Both the position numbers and the translations under genes were made by a program. The notes beneath the pieces are model-generated. The model was not told the origin of the DNA. It did no database searches and was given only the letters and a program-made list of their open reading frames with translations. DNA of 64,000 nt from Bacillus sp. AFS029637 (GTDB lineage: Bacteria > Bacillota > Bacilli > Bacillales > Bacillaceae_G): the NCBI RefSeq assembly GCF_002584985.1, contig NZ_NUPZ01000040.1:1-64000 (forward strand). Reading direction: 5' to 3'. Numbering within the stretch: position 1 is the first letter of the stretch; the number at the start of each line of letters is the position of its first letter. Shown here piece by piece: positions 17,029 to 26,968 of this stretch.

Positions 17029-17850
17029 TTAACTTGTTACATACATTTCTACTTTTTCTTCTTGCGATATAACGCTATCATAACCGAAACAAACAGGAGA
17101 CCCGTTATACGGATCAATCATGACACGCGCATCAATATGAAATACTTCTTTTAACACTTCATTTGTAATGATTTCTTCTGGGCTACCCGTTGTTACAATT
17201 TCCCCTTCCTTCATTGCAATAATTTCATCTGAAAACCTCGCTGCATGGTTAATATCATGTAGTACCATTACGACTGTACAATTATGTTCTTTATTTAACT
17301 TCTCCACAATTTGCAATACATCTAATTGGTGAGACATATCAAGGTATGTAGTCGGTTCATCTAATAGCAACACTTCTGTCTCTTGTGCTAAAGCCATCGC
17401 TAGCCATACCTTTTGTCTTTGACCACCTGATAAGTTTGCAATTTGTCTCGTTCGAAATGCAGATGTTTTCGTTATATCTAGTGCCCAATCAATCATCTCT
17501 TTATCTTTTGAAGTTAACTTATTTACGTTATTTCGATGCGGATAGCGTCCATAAGAAATTAATTCTTCTACTTTCAGCTCTCCTGGTGCAATCGGAGTTT
17601 GTGGAAGTAAAGCTAACTGCTTAGCAATTTCTTTCGTTGGAATTGTGTTTAAATCTTGTCCTTGCAAATACACTTTACCGCTTTTTTGTTTTAACATTCG
17701 TCCCATTGTCTTTAACAACGTTGATTTTCCGCACCCATTCGGACCTATAATTGTCGTTACTTTCCCTTCTTGTATCTCCACATTTAAATCGCGAAACACT
17801 GTAAGCTTTTCATAACTTGTTTCTAAATTTTTTGCACTTAAAATACTCAT
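17029..17850 (-). CDS. Ferric siderophore ABC transporter ATPase
   Basis: A 273-residue FecE/FepC-type ATPase with Walker A GPNGCGKST, Q-loop, signature LSGGQRQ, Walker B VLLLDEPTT and switch His (VLHDINHAA). It powers the two permeases encoded just upstream. In B. subtilis FeuABC lacks its own ATPase gene and uses YusV, so an operon-encoded ATPase is a difference from that model. GGAGGAA precedes the ATG; 14 bases separate it from the permease gene. Confidence 0.92.
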   Translation of the reverse strand: MSILSAKNLETSYEKLTVFRDLNVEIQEGKVTTIIGPNGCGKSTLLKTMGRMLKQKSGKVYLQGQDLNTIPTKEIAKQLALLPQTPIAPGELKVEELISYGRYPHRNNVNKLTSKDKEMIDWALDITKTSAFRTRQIANLSGGQRQKVWLAMALAQETEVLLLDEPTTYLDMSHQLDVLQIVEKLNKEHNCTVVMVLHDINHAARFSDEIIAMKEGEIVTTGSPEEIITNEVLKEVFHIDARVMIDPYNGSPVCFGYDSVISQEEKVEMYVTS

Positions 17851-17864
17851 TTCTATTCCTCCTC

Positions 17865-18887
17865 TTACGCTTTCGCCTTATAAAGTAAATATAAGAAATA
17901 CGGTACACCGACAATAGAAATAACGATTCCAACTGGTAACTCTACAGGTGTGAAAACTGTTTTTGCAATAAAGTCTGAGGTAATCACAAGAAACATTCCT
18001 ATTACTCCGCAAGTAGGAATGATATGCTTATGCTGAATACCGACAAGTCTTTTCGCTATGTGCGGCGCCATTAATCCGATAAAACCAATACTTCCTGAAA
18101 CAGCCACGCACGCACTTACAAGTCCGATACTACTTAATAGTAAAATAGATTTCTCTCTTTCTACCGAAACACCTAAACTTGTAATACTTGTTTCTTCCAA
18201 TTGAAATAAATCTAATAAATAAGCTTTCTTTTGTATAAGAGGAATTAATATAATCAGCCACGGTAACATTGCCACAATATACTTCCAGTTCGCGCTATAT
18301 ATACTTCCAGATACCCAAACTGCAGCCATTTCAAAATCAGTTGACTTCATTTTGAGTGATAAGTACATAGAAAAGGCCCCAAATCCTGATCCAATTGCAA
18401 TCCCTGTTAATAAAAGTCGCTGCGAATCTAACTTACCGTTTTTCCAAGAAAACAGATAAATGATGATAGCCGCTCCTAGTCCACCGACTAAACCAAACAT
18501 CGGCATCATCATTATAGAAACCCAATCTGTGCTCTTTAATTGCCCTTGAAAGAAAAACATAAAAATTACAATTGCTGTTCCTGCCCCTGCATTTACTCCT
18601 AAAATACCTGGGTCCGCCAATCCATTTCTCGTAATTCCTTGAATTACAGCACCCGCAACGCCGAGACCTAATCCTACTAATCCAGCAATTACAATGCGCG
18701 GAAGACGAAATTCAAATATAACTAAATCATGATCTGGTACTGGATCAATTCTAAAGAGTGTTTTAAATACATCTGTAATCGTAATATCAAACGTACCATT
18801 CGTTAAACTAATATAAATAGCACATAGTATTAGAAATATAATAATCCCCATCGTCATTCCAAAACGTTGACTTGAACTTTTAAGCAT
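17865..18887 (-). CDS. feuC: Ferric siderophore ABC permease (FecCD family), second subunit
   Basis: A 340-residue FecCD-family permease with about ten membrane segments. Family motifs include RLPRIVIAGLVGLGLGVAG near the N terminus and GFIGLMAPHIAKRLVG, the coupling loop that contacts the ATPase. It forms a heterodimer with the product of the preceding gene. The start overlaps the upstream stop by 8 bases, implying translational coupling. The feuC name rests on operon resemblance to feuABC. Confidence 0.9.
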   Translation of the reverse strand: MLKSSSQRFGMTMGIIIFLILCAIYISLTNGTFDITITDVFKTLFRIDPVPDHDLVIFEFRLPRIVIAGLVGLGLGVAGAVIQGITRNGLADPGILGVNAGAGTAIVIFMFFFQGQLKSTDWVSIMMMPMFGLVGGLGAAIIIYLFSWKNGKLDSQRLLLTGIAIGSGFGAFSMYLSLKMKSTDFEMAAVWVSGSIYSANWKYIVAMLPWLIILIPLIQKKAYLLDLFQLEETSITSLGVSVEREKSILLLSSIGLVSACVAVSGSIGFIGLMAPHIAKRLVGIQHKHIIPTCGVIGMFLVITSDFIAKTVFTPVELPVGIVISIVGVPYFLYLLYKAKA

Positions 18888-19887
18888 GTCTCTCTCCTCC
18901 TCTTGTACGGATTAAATAAAGGAAGAAAGGAATTCCAATTAAAGATGTAACGACCCCAATTGGCGTTTCAAATGGATAATTTACAAACCTACTTAAAACA
19001 TCACATAGTGCTAAAAAAACTCCACCAATAACACCTGCACATGGCAAGATCCACTTATAATCTACCCCAATTAAAAAGCGAGTAATGTGTGGAATAATTA
19101 AACCTACAAAACCTACTTTACCTACTAAAGCAACTGCTGTTCCTGTCAAAAAAATAACTGATAAAATTGCCATCGCTTTAACTAGTTTTGTACGCTGTCC
19201 TAGATTAATAGAAACTTCTTCTCCTAAGGAAAGAATTGTAATCGATTTTGATATGAACAGTGCTAAAATTATCCCAATTATCCCAAAGGGTATCGTGATT
19301 TTAATGATATTAGGATCCACTTGATCTAACTTTGCATTAAACCAAAAACTAACATTTTGAGAGATTTGGAAATACGAAGCCATCGCTGCCGATACACTAC
19401 TTAAAAATGTTCCAATAACTGTTCCTATAATCGCTAACCTAACTGGGGATAAGCCATTTTGAAGGAGTGAACCAAAACCAAACACGATACTGGCTCCTAG
19501 CGCAGAACCAATCATTGAACATAAAACCATACCGATCGATGACATTCCCGGAAGAAAAATCATGCAAAGTGTAATAACAAAAGCTGCCCCATCCGTCACA
19601 CCCATAATAGAAGGGGATGCAAGATAGTTTCTTGTCATCCCCTGCATAAGTGCTCCTGATATGGCTAGAAATGCTCCGACTAAAAGAGCTGCAACCACCC
19701 TTGGTAAACGTGAAGTAATAATAATATTATGATTTACATCGCTTGAATCAAAATGAAATAATGCATTCCACACTGTTTCAGCATCAATGTTTTTCGCACC
19801 ATATAAAACAGAAAGTATGACTGTAAATAAAATCAATATGGGTGCTATACATAAAATGGTTACTGGCACTGCATTTGTTTTCTGCAT
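18880..19887 (-). CDS. feuB: Ferric siderophore ABC permease (FecCD family), first subunit
   Basis: About 335 residues, ten or so membrane segments, with SRLPRVVAALLVGAFLAISG and GFVGLIIPHITRFLIG, the paired motifs of FecCD permeases. Start: ATG at 19887 is 11 bases after AAGGTG; an in-frame TTG at 19896 lies too close to the ribosome site. It follows the binding-protein gene by 27 bases. Named by operon similarity to B. subtilis feuB. Confidence 0.9.
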   Translation of the reverse strand: MQKTNAVPVTILCIAPILILFTVILSVLYGAKNIDAETVWNALFHFDSSDVNHNIIITSRLPRVVAALLVGAFLAISGALMQGMTRNYLASPSIMGVTDGAAFVITLCMIFLPGMSSIGMVLCSMIGSALGASIVFGFGSLLQNGLSPVRLAIIGTVIGTFLSSVSAAMASYFQISQNVSFWFNAKLDQVDPNIIKITIPFGIIGIILALFISKSITILSLGEEVSINLGQRTKLVKAMAILSVIFLTGTAVALVGKVGFVGLIIPHITRFLIGVDYKWILPCAGVIGGVFLALCDVLSRFVNYPFETPIGVVTSLIGIPFFLYLIRTRGGERHA

Positions 19888-19914
19888 ATCATTCAACGCA
19901 CCTTACTTATCGTA

Positions 19915-20880
19915 TTATTTAGATAAATTTTTCACTGCTTCTTTTAAGAATGCTGTTTTACTCCAAGCTGTACCACCTTGCGCCATTGGATCTACAACGT
20001 TTACAAATACTTTCTTTTCCTTCGCAGCATTCATACTTTGCCAAATTGGATTGCTTTTAATTTCTTCTAGTGCTTTCGGGTTTTTATTTTCACTTGCCTC
20101 ATATTGTAAGAAAATATAATCCGGGTTAAGTTCAGCAAGTTTTTCAAATGAAATTTTCTCTTGTGCTTTTACAGTTTTCAATTGTTCTGGAGCTGTTAAT
20201 CCAAGATCTTTATAAATGACAGGGTTAAAGTATACTCCTTCTGGATATAGGAATAATTCGTTTGCTCTTAGTCTAATTACAAGAACCTTTTTGTCTTTTA
20301 ACTTATCTCCTAGTTTTGCTTTTGCTTTCTCAGCGTCCGTATTGTAATCTTTAATAATTTTTTCTGCTTTATCTTTTTTATCAGTTAGTTCTCCCATCAA
20401 TTTCAAGTTATCTTCCCAATTTGTTGAAACGTGTGATACAGGGAATGTTGGTGCTATTTTCGTAAACTTTTCAGCTGTTTCTGCTGGGAACTTCGTACTC
20501 GATGTAATAACATCTGGTTTTAATTGAAGTAATGTTTCGAAATTTGGTTGCATTTTTTCACCTACAGATTTTGCACCCTCTAACTCTTTTTCAAGATACT
20601 TTGGTAATTTACCGCCTACAGTAATTGCACCAACTGGTTTAATTCCAAGTACTGCCGCATCTTCCATTGACTCTAAACTAGCTGTCGCAATTTTATCTAC
20701 TTTTGTTGGCACTGTATATTCTTTACCTAAATATGTAATTTTTCGTTTTTCATCTTTTTTCGTTTCCGCAGCTTTTGTCTGTTGCTTTTGCTCCCCTGAA
20801 GTCTTATCCGCACTATTACATGCTGCTAAACCTACACTTAAAACAGTAACCATCCCTAATGTAAATAATTTCTTGTTCAT
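19915..20880 (-). CDS. feuA: Ferric siderophore-binding lipoprotein (FeuA-like)
   Basis: A 321-residue substrate-binding lipoprotein: signal peptide and lipobox VGLAACNS (Cys near residue 21), a charged linker, then a TroA/FecB-type two-lobe fold with YLGKEYTVP at the start. Arg residues (RLRANELFLYP) are the kind used to bind catecholate siderophores. In B. cereus a FeuA homolog is reported to bind ferri-bacillibactin and enterobactin; the adjacent esterase supports a triscatecholate substrate, but the ligand is inferred. First gene of the operon, behind a Fur-controlled promoter with a leader of about 190 bases. Confidence 0.88.
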   Translation of the reverse strand: MNKKLFTLGMVTVLSVGLAACNSADKTSGEQKQQTKAAETKKDEKRKITYLGKEYTVPTKVDKIATASLESMEDAAVLGIKPVGAITVGGKLPKYLEKELEGAKSVGEKMQPNFETLLQLKPDVITSSTKFPAETAEKFTKIAPTFPVSHVSTNWEDNLKLMGELTDKKDKAEKIIKDYNTDAEKAKAKLGDKLKDKKVLVIRLRANELFLYPEGVYFNPVIYKDLGLTAPEQLKTVKAQEKISFEKLAELNPDYIFLQYEASENKNPKALEEIKSNPIWQSMNAAKEKKVFVNVVDPMAQGGTAWSKTAFLKEAVKNLSK

Positions 20881-21055
20881 CTTTATATTTCTCCTCTCGA
20901 ATTGTTTAGAATTATATTCACAACAAAAATTAACTATGTGAAACTTATTCTATATATATTTCATTAGATTAATAATTCTATCCAAAACGCATGCTCGTTC
21001 ACTTCCCCTAAACTATAATTCTTTTATGACTCCATCAATTAATAATCATTCTCAT

Positions 21056-21105
21056 TGATAATGATTATCGTTATTAAGTATATAGTTAATGTCAGATTAT
21101 TTCAA
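21056..21105 (-). promoter_or_regulatory. Siderophore operon promoter with Fur box
   Basis: On the minus strand: -35 TTGAAA (21105-21100), a 17-base spacer and -10 TATACT (21082-21077). Immediately downstream, 21070-21056 is a 7-1-7 Fur box (TGATAATGATTATCG on the plus strand). More ATTCTCATTGATAATC-like sequence extends to about 21041. Fur with iron would block initiation. Confidence 0.88.
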
Positions 21106-21141
21106 GAATGATCTGAAAAACTTTAACAAACTGACTAAAAA

Positions 21142-21176
21142 AAGAAGTATCCCCTATACTCAGGAAGATACTTCTT
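21142..21176 (-). terminator. Terminator of exoA
   Basis: AAGAAGTATC and GATACTTCTT arms; the minus strand continues with seven T. Confidence 0.85.
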
Positions 21177-21178
21177 TT

Positions 21179-21937
21179 TTATAAATTTATATGTAATTCA
21201 ACTGGGCAATGGTCTGATCCCATTACTTCACTGTTAATTTTTGCATCCTTTATTTGGCCTTTCACTCTTTCAGAAACAACGAAATAATCTAAACGCCATC
21301 CAATATTTTTCGCTCTCGCTCCCATACGATACGACCACCACGAATATGCACCTTCCTGATAAGGATATAGATAACGATACGTATCTATAAATCCTTCTTC
21401 TAAAATACATGTAAACTTCTCTCGTTCCTCATCAGAGAATCCAGGGTTTTTACGATTACTTTTTGGATTTTTTAAATCGATTTCTTTATGAGCAACGTTT
21501 AAATCTCCGCAAAAAACAACTGGTTTCTTCTCATCTAATCGTTTAATATACGCTCTGAAATCATCTTCCCATTTCATTCTGTAATCTAATCGTTCTAATC
21601 CACGTTTTGAATTTGGTGTATATAACGTTATCATGTAAAAATCTTCGAACTCTAAAGTAACAACTCGTCCTTCTTGATCATGCTCTTCAATTCCTAAACC
21701 GTATGTAACAGAAAGCGGTTCTTTTTTCGAAAAAATAGCCGTCCCTGAATATCCTTTTTTTACAGCATAATTCCAGTATGTATAATATCCCTCTAGATTT
21801 AAATCAATTTGCCCATCTTGTAATTTAATTTCTTGTAAACAAAATATATCCGCATCGGATTCTTCAAGATATTCTAAAAACCCACCTTTTGCGATAACTG
21901 CACGTAAACCATTTACATTCCATGAAATTAACTTCAC
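21179..21937 (-). CDS. exoA: Exodeoxyribonuclease III / AP endonuclease
   Basis: A 252-residue ExoIII-family enzyme that nicks DNA 5' of abasic sites in base excision repair. Motifs are [16 protein letters not shown] (metal-binding Glu), [23 protein letters not shown] (catalytic Asp/Asn) and the terminal GSDHCPVEL (Asp-His pair). It uses a GTG start at 21937 with GGAGG 7 bases upstream. Divergent from the ada operon, so two DNA-damage units sit back to back. Confidence 0.96.
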   Translation of the reverse strand: MKLISWNVNGLRAVIAKGGFLEYLEESDADIFCLQEIKLQDGQIDLNLEGYYTYWNYAVKKGYSGTAIFSKKEPLSVTYGLGIEEHDQEGRVVTLEFEDFYMITLYTPNSKRGLERLDYRMKWEDDFRAYIKRLDEKKPVVFCGDLNVAHKEIDLKNPKSNRKNPGFSDEEREKFTCILEEGFIDTYRYLYPYQEGAYSWWSYRMGARAKNIGWRLDYFVVSERVKGQIKDAKINSEVMGSDHCPVELHINL

Positions 21938-22091
21938 ATTTCGTCCTCCTCTTGCTGTTCATTTTCAAAGTTCATGCTATCACAAAATAGAAAAACAATC
22001 ATATTTTCATCTTTGTAATCTTGCTCTTACATTTGTGAATACGTACATATGCACATGATTCAGGTTATACTAATTTCAGAGGTGATGTTCT

Positions 22092-22688
22092 TTGCACAAT
22101 GAAGGAGTTACGTTAACAAATGAGCATTGGCAAGCCATTATTCATAATGATTCTTCTTATGATACAAAATTCTTTTATGCTGTGAAATCGACTGGGATCT
22201 TTTGCCGCCCATCGTGCAAATCGAGAATACCGAATAAAAACAACGTACGAATTTTTCTAGATGCAGAGCAAGCATTGCATGAAAACTTTCGTCCGTGCAA
22301 ACGTTGTAAACCAAATGGGATTACTTTACCTAACGAAGAGTGGGTAGAACAAATTAAAGACTATATTGAAAAGCATTATGACGAAGAATTAACTCTCGAC
22401 ATACTCGCAGAAATGTGCCATGGTAGCCTATTTCATTTACAACGTACTTTCAAAAGACTGCTAGGAATAAGTCCAATAGAATATATACAGCAATTCAGGA
22501 TTGTTAAAGCTGCAGAATATCTTTCACATACAAATCAATCTATTAAAGAAATTAGTACTGCTGTCGGGATAGAAAACCCAGAGTATTTCGCAACTTTATT
22601 TAAAAAGAAAACCGGCTTTACTCCGACTGAATATCGAAAAAAGAATGAAATGAAAGAGGGATACAATAATGAATTCCTACAAAAATAA
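22092..22688 (+). CDS. adaA: Methylphosphotriester-DNA methyltransferase and activator AdaA
   Basis: 198 residues: an N-terminal Ada zinc domain with GIFCRPSCKSR and RPCKRC (four Cys Zn ligands, one of which accepts methyl from DNA phosphotriesters), then a C-terminal AraC-type double helix-turn-helix (about 95-190). Methylated AdaA activates its own operon in B. subtilis. It uses a TTG start at 22092, 7 bases after GAGGTG. A -10 box TATACT lies at 22066-22071 without a good -35, as expected for an activated promoter. It overlaps adaB by 20 bases. Confidence 0.95.
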   Translation: MHNEGVTLTNEHWQAIIHNDSSYDTKFFYAVKSTGIFCRPSCKSRIPNKNNVRIFLDAEQALHENFRPCKRCKPNGITLPNEEWVEQIKDYIEKHYDEELTLDILAEMCHGSLFHLQRTFKRLLGISPIEYIQQFRIVKAAEYLSHTNQSIKEISTAVGIENPEYFATLFKKKTGFTPTEYRKKNEMKEGYNNEFLQK

Positions 22689-23199
22689 ATCTATATATTG
22701 GACGCTCCTTACACATGGAAATTGGCGCTTTCATATTGCCGCAACTGAAAATGGACTATGTTTCATTGGATCACAAGACGAAAACTTCGAAGAACTAACT
22801 ATATGGGCTAGAAAAAAACTGCCGCAATATAAATTGACCCGCAATCCAGATTACTTGTACACATATACGAAAGAAGTTATCGAGTATTTAGAAAACAAGC
22901 GGGAAACTTTTACATTCCCTATCGATGCTTACGGTACCGCCTTTCAATTATCTATTTGGAATACGGTACGTGAAATTCCTTATGGGAAGACATATTCTTA
23001 TTCAGAAATTGCAGAAAGAATACAAAAACCTAAGGCTGTGCGTGCCGTTGCTTCTGCTATCGCTGCCAACCCTCTTCTCATTACAATTCCTTGCCATCGT
23101 GTTATTGGAAAGAATGGGAAACTAACCGGCTTTAGAGGTGGATTAGAAATGAAGAAAGAATTGCTTATATTAGAAAAGTCGCAGGTAGAATGCATATGA
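22669..23199 (+). CDS. adaB: O6-methylguanine-DNA methyltransferase AdaB
   Basis: A 176-residue suicide repair protein. The acceptor Cys lies in IPCHRVIG, preceded by the DNA-binding helix (YSEIAERIQKPKAVRAVASAI) and followed by the Gly-rich GFRGGLEMK loop. It removes methyl groups from O6-methylguanine. The start lies inside adaA and the 3' end overlaps the next gene by 10 bases, so the three genes are translationally linked. Confidence 0.95.
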   Translation: MNSYKNKSIYWTLLTHGNWRFHIAATENGLCFIGSQDENFEELTIWARKKLPQYKLTRNPDYLYTYTKEVIEYLENKRETFTFPIDAYGTAFQLSIWNTVREIPYGKTYSYSEIAERIQKPKAVRAVASAIAANPLLITIPCHRVIGKNGKLTGFRGGLEMKKELLILEKSQVECI

Positions 23200-24107
23200 C
23201 AGCAGAATATACTAGCGCATTAACTTTAATAGTTCCAACAGAATTTAGTTTCAAAGAAAACTTACGCTATCTATCCCGTTCTAACAATGAATGTATGTTT
23301 CACATTGAAGATAACAAAATTTATAAAGTTATCCCTATTCAACATATAAACCCTTTGGTTGAAATTAGTATGAACACTGATGGCAATTTGGAAATACGTT
23401 TTGTAGGAGAATCATATATCTCTGAGAAATGGATATGCGATGCTGTAGCTAACTATGTAACAGAGTGGTTGGATTTAACTACTGATTTAGCTCCCTTTTA
23501 TAAATTAGCTAAACTGGATCCGCTCCTTCAAGGTCCTATTCAAAAGTTTTATGGTCTTCGAACTTTAGGTATTCCAGATTTATTTGAAGCACTTTCCTGG
23601 GGAATTATCGGTCAGCAAATTAATCTCACATATGCCTATACGCTAAAAAGAAGATTAGTTGAGACATTTGGAAGTTATGTAGAATGGAACGATAGAAAAC
23701 ATTGGATATTCCCCTCACCTGAAATAATTGCAAATTTACATGTAGAGGATCTTAAAGACTTAAAAATGACGACGAGAAAATGTGAATATTTAATCGGTAT
23801 TGCCAAGCTTATTACAGACGGAAAACTATCAAAAGAAGTGTTATTACAAACAAAAGATGTAAAGCTTGCTGAAAAACAATTAACTGCTATCCATGGTATA
23901 GGACCGTGGACTGCCAACTATGTTTTAATGCGCTGTTTACGATTTCCTTCCGCTTTTCCAATTGATGATGTTGGTTTGCACAATGCAATTAAATGTATAA
24001 CAGATTCCGAAAGTAAACCGACTAAACATGAAATAAAAGATTTTGCAGCAAATTGGATCAATTGGGAGTCTTACGCCACTTTTTATTTATGGCGAGTACT
24101 ATACTAA
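23190..24107 (+). CDS. alkA: 3-methyladenine DNA glycosylase II (AlkA family)
   Basis: A 305-residue HhH-GPD glycosylase that removes alkylated purines. The helix-hairpin-helix AIHGIGPWTANYVLMR and the catalytic Asp in FPIDDVGLHNAI are clear. An N-terminal beta-rich AlkA domain (1-110) is present. As third gene after adaA and adaB it completes an alkylation response operon. ATG codons at 23190 and 23196 are both possible starts. Confidence 0.93.
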   Translation: MHMTAEYTSALTLIVPTEFSFKENLRYLSRSNNECMFHIEDNKIYKVIPIQHINPLVEISMNTDGNLEIRFVGESYISEKWICDAVANYVTEWLDLTTDLAPFYKLAKLDPLLQGPIQKFYGLRTLGIPDLFEALSWGIIGQQINLTYAYTLKRRLVETFGSYVEWNDRKHWIFPSPEIIANLHVEDLKDLKMTTRKCEYLIGIAKLITDGKLSKEVLLQTKDVKLAEKQLTAIHGIGPWTANYVLMRCLRFPSAFPIDDVGLHNAIKCITDSESKPTKHEIKDFAANWINWESYATFYLWRVLY

Positions 24108-24141
24108 AAAACCAAGTAGCACATCACTACTTGGTTCTTTT
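24106..24141. terminator. Bidirectional terminator
   Basis: ACCAAGTAG and CTACTTGGT arms with an 8-base loop, A-run left and T-run right. It serves alkA and pepT, which converge. Confidence 0.88.
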
Positions 24142-25374
24142 TTAAGCTTGCTCTTCAAATCTTCTTGCAATTTCTACAATAACTTGAACAGCTTTTTCCA
24201 TCGTATCTACCGAAACATACTCAAATTTTCCGTGATAGTTTTCACCACCAGTGAAAATGTTCGGCGTCGGTAATCCCATATATGATAACTGTGATCCATC
24301 TGTTCCACCGCGAATTGGATGGATATTCGGTTCGATATTTAAACTTTTCATTGCCTCATATGCAATATCAACAATTTCCCTCACTGGTTCAATCTTTTCA
24401 AGCATGTTATAGTATTGATCATTCATTTCTAAAACGACTGCATCTTGTCCATATTTCTCTTGCATTTGCTTCACAATATTTTCAACGTTATGTTTACGCT
24501 CTTCAAAATTTTCACGATCAAAATCTCGAATAATATAATACGCTTTACTTTGCTCAACATCACCATTTAAAGAAAGTAAATGATAAAATCCTTCATATCC
24601 TTCTGTATATTCCGGTGCCTCTTCTACTGGTAAATGCCCGTTAAACTCCATAGCCAGTTTAGTTGCGTTACGCATTTTATTTTTCGCTGTTCCAGGATGT
24701 GTATTTGTTCCGTTAAATGTTAACTTAGCACCTGCAGCATTAAAGCTTTCATATTCCAAACCACCTAATGGGCCTCCATCCATCGTATAAGCAAATGATG
24801 CACCAAACGCTTCTACATCAAAATGCGATGGTCCACGGCCGATTTCTTCATCTGGCGTAAATGCCACTCTAATTTTCCCATGCTTAATTTGCGGATTATG
24901 TATTAAATAATTCATTGCAACCATAATTTCTGTAAGACCAGCTTTATCATCTGCTCCTAGCAGTGTTGTACCATCAGTTGTAATAATCGTATGCCCTTTA
25001 TAAGATGGTAATTCTGGAAACTGTTCCGGCGTTAACACAACATTTAGCTCTTCATTTAACGTAATCGCATTACCATCAAAGTTTTCATGAATTTGTGGCT
25101 TTACGTTTTTCCCCGTAAAGTCTGTTGCTGTATCTAAGTGTGCTAAAAAGCCAATTACAGGAACATCCTTATCCGTATTAGCAGGAAGTGTTGCCATTAC
25201 ATATCCATTCTCATCCATCGTCACTTCTGTTAACCCAATTTCTTTTAGCTCTTCCACTAATAACTTACCAAATTCGATTTGTCCAGGTGTTGTTGGTACT
25301 GTATGACTTTCTTCATTTGATTGTGTATCAATTTTTACATATCTCGTAAATCTTTCAATAAGTTCTTGTTTCAA
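24142..25374 (-). CDS. pepT: Peptidase T (aminotripeptidase)
   Basis: A 410-residue zinc aminopeptidase of the M20B family that removes the N-terminal residue of tripeptides. Metal-site motifs are [23 protein letters not shown] and TPDEEIGRG (catalytic Glu pair), plus a final [13 protein letters not shown]. The length is standard. A TTG start at 25374 follows AAAGGAGTG. Single-gene unit, cytoplasmic. Confidence 0.96.
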   Translation of the reverse strand: MKQELIERFTRYVKIDTQSNEESHTVPTTPGQIEFGKLLVEELKEIGLTEVTMDENGYVMATLPANTDKDVPVIGFLAHLDTATDFTGKNVKPQIHENFDGNAITLNEELNVVLTPEQFPELPSYKGHTIITTDGTTLLGADDKAGLTEIMVAMNYLIHNPQIKHGKIRVAFTPDEEIGRGPSHFDVEAFGASFAYTMDGGPLGGLEYESFNAAGAKLTFNGTNTHPGTAKNKMRNATKLAMEFNGHLPVEEAPEYTEGYEGFYHLLSLNGDVEQSKAYYIIRDFDRENFEERKHNVENIVKQMQEKYGQDAVVLEMNDQYYNMLEKIEPVREIVDIAYEAMKSLNIEPNIHPIRGGTDGSQLSYMGLPTPNIFTGGENYHGKFEYVSVDTMEKAVQVIVEIARRFEEQA

Positions 25375-25500
25375 ATTCGTTCACTCCTTTTATATTTCTT
25401 TCTTCATTATAATCCTTAAGACAAAATTTTTTAACTTTTTTGACTGTGAAAGTATATATTCCATTTACATTTTTAAAGATTTAAAACAAATCAACAGGAG

Positions 25501-25920
25501 TCATAATATTTGTACATTTTGAAAATCCATTAATATTTCCTTTAACACTTTCACTACCCTTCTCTGACAATCCTTATATGACTCCCCTTCCGTTAGTGCA
25601 AAATCCGGATTAGAAAACATCTTCTTTACAAGTGGATACACCTCTTTATCTGATATAATCTGATCCTCACTTAAAAACATACACTCTTTGAGATTTTCAT
25701 ATATTAATATTTCTTTTTCATAGAAATCCGCTGTTTTTTCTATCGTTAACACAGCCCTGTTATACGGACTTGAAATGAAAGTATCAATTTCCTCTGTTTT
25801 TAATATGTCCGTTACTCTATGAGCGTCTAAACTTCCCTTTTCAGTTAATCCACGTGTTCTTTCATTCCCTTCTAATTTTGGCGATTCACCATGCCTAACC
25901 ATATAGATATATGTATTCAT
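25501..25920 (-). pseudogene. Histidine phosphatase family gene, 3'-truncated
   Basis: The N-terminal phosphohistidine motif MVRHGES and the following SSPYNRAV (phosphate-binding Arg) are intact. The protein stops after 139 residues (LMDFQNVQIL), whereas this family is about 190 residues and needs a second catalytic His (usually in a GTHG motif) near residue 145. Nothing in any frame of the next 100 bases restores it, so the end was deleted or replaced. It is 30 bases downstream of a hydrolase gene in an apparent operon and has a strong ribosome site (AAGGAGG). Probably inactive. Confidence 0.65.
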
Positions 25921-25950
25921 ACTTCCTCCTTGAAATTGTTCATTCGTCTT

Positions 25951-26766
25951 TTATAAACTTTGCTGATTTGTTCGTCTAATCCATTCTCCTACTAAGCTCT
26001 CGAATAATTCAGGCTGTTCAATTTGTAAATTATGCCCTGCCATATCCAAAACTGATAATGTTGCTCTTGGATAATCTTCAATAATTTCTATAATATCTTG
26101 ATACCCTACCGATATATCTTGTCTTCCGGCTAATAAAAGAACAGGTTTCTCATATTTTTTATGATGAAAATCCATAGTAAGAGAGTAATTATTTTGCAAC
26201 CTTTCAATAAATTCATAATTAGCAATATCTAGTCCTGGCTTAATTTCTTCATTAAATCGCTTATATGTATATTCATTTGCTACCACCGCTAACTCACAAA
26301 AACCCTCTCTTTCCGTAGAAGTGAGCTTATTTAAAAATTCATCATCTTGTAAAATTACCTGTTTATCTGGAAGAGTCCTTTTTTCTGGATCCGCTACAAC
26401 AACAGGACATACTAATAGTAATCCGTTAACTCTTTCAAACAGCTTTGTGAGTATTCCTCTAGCTAAATAGCCTCCGTATGACTCTCCTACCAATAAAAAT
26501 TCTTCAGTAGAAATGATTTTCTCAATAAATGTGATAAGCACTTCTACTATACGATCTGAACTATTTATCCCATCTGGAGCATTCGATTTTCCCATTCCAG
26601 GTAAATCAATATATATTCGCTTATACCCTTCATATTTCTGAAATACTCCTTCCATACATTTCATCATTAACCTATGATCAGGAGCGCAGCCATGTATGAT
26701 AATGACTGGTTTTCCTTCTCCAACGATTTCATAGTATATTTCTGCATCTTCAATTCGAAATAACAT
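25951..26766 (-). CDS. Alpha/beta hydrolase
   Basis: A 271-residue serine hydrolase of the alpha/beta fold: oxyanion segment IIHGCAPDHRLM, nucleophile elbow GESYGGYLA (Ser near residue 95), Asp in AGRQDISVGYQD and catalytic His in MAGHNLQIEQPE. Soluble, substrate unknown. AGGG ribosome site before ATG. Followed by the truncated phosphatase gene on the same strand. Confidence 0.88.
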   Translation of the reverse strand: MLFRIEDAEIYYEIVGEGKPVIIIHGCAPDHRLMMKCMEGVFQKYEGYKRIYIDLPGMGKSNAPDGINSSDRIVEVLITFIEKIISTEEFLLVGESYGGYLARGILTKLFERVNGLLLVCPVVVADPEKRTLPDKQVILQDDEFLNKLTSTEREGFCELAVVANEYTYKRFNEEIKPGLDIANYEFIERLQNNYSLTMDFHHKKYEKPVLLLAGRQDISVGYQDIIEIIEDYPRATLSVLDMAGHNLQIEQPELFESLVGEWIRRTNQQSL

Positions 26767-26893
26767 AAAAAGCCCTCCCTATTTATACATTCCTTTTGAA
26801 TGGCAACACTATCAAACTTATAAGAATACACGTTCTCAATTTACATCCCTCTACAATTGATTGTCAAATTAAAATTTTCAGACTACAAATGAA

Positions 26894-26932
26894 TTAACTT
26901 CCTTCTATTTTTATTTCCTAGAAGGAAGCTAA
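26894..26932. terminator. Weak terminator-like hairpin
   Basis: TTAACTTCCTTCTA and TAGAAGGAAGCTAA arms with an 11-base loop between the VOC gene and the hydrolase gene. The U-tract is poor. Confidence 0.5.
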
Positions 26933-26968
26933 TTTATTTTTACCCTATCATAATTTGAAACCTTGTTC

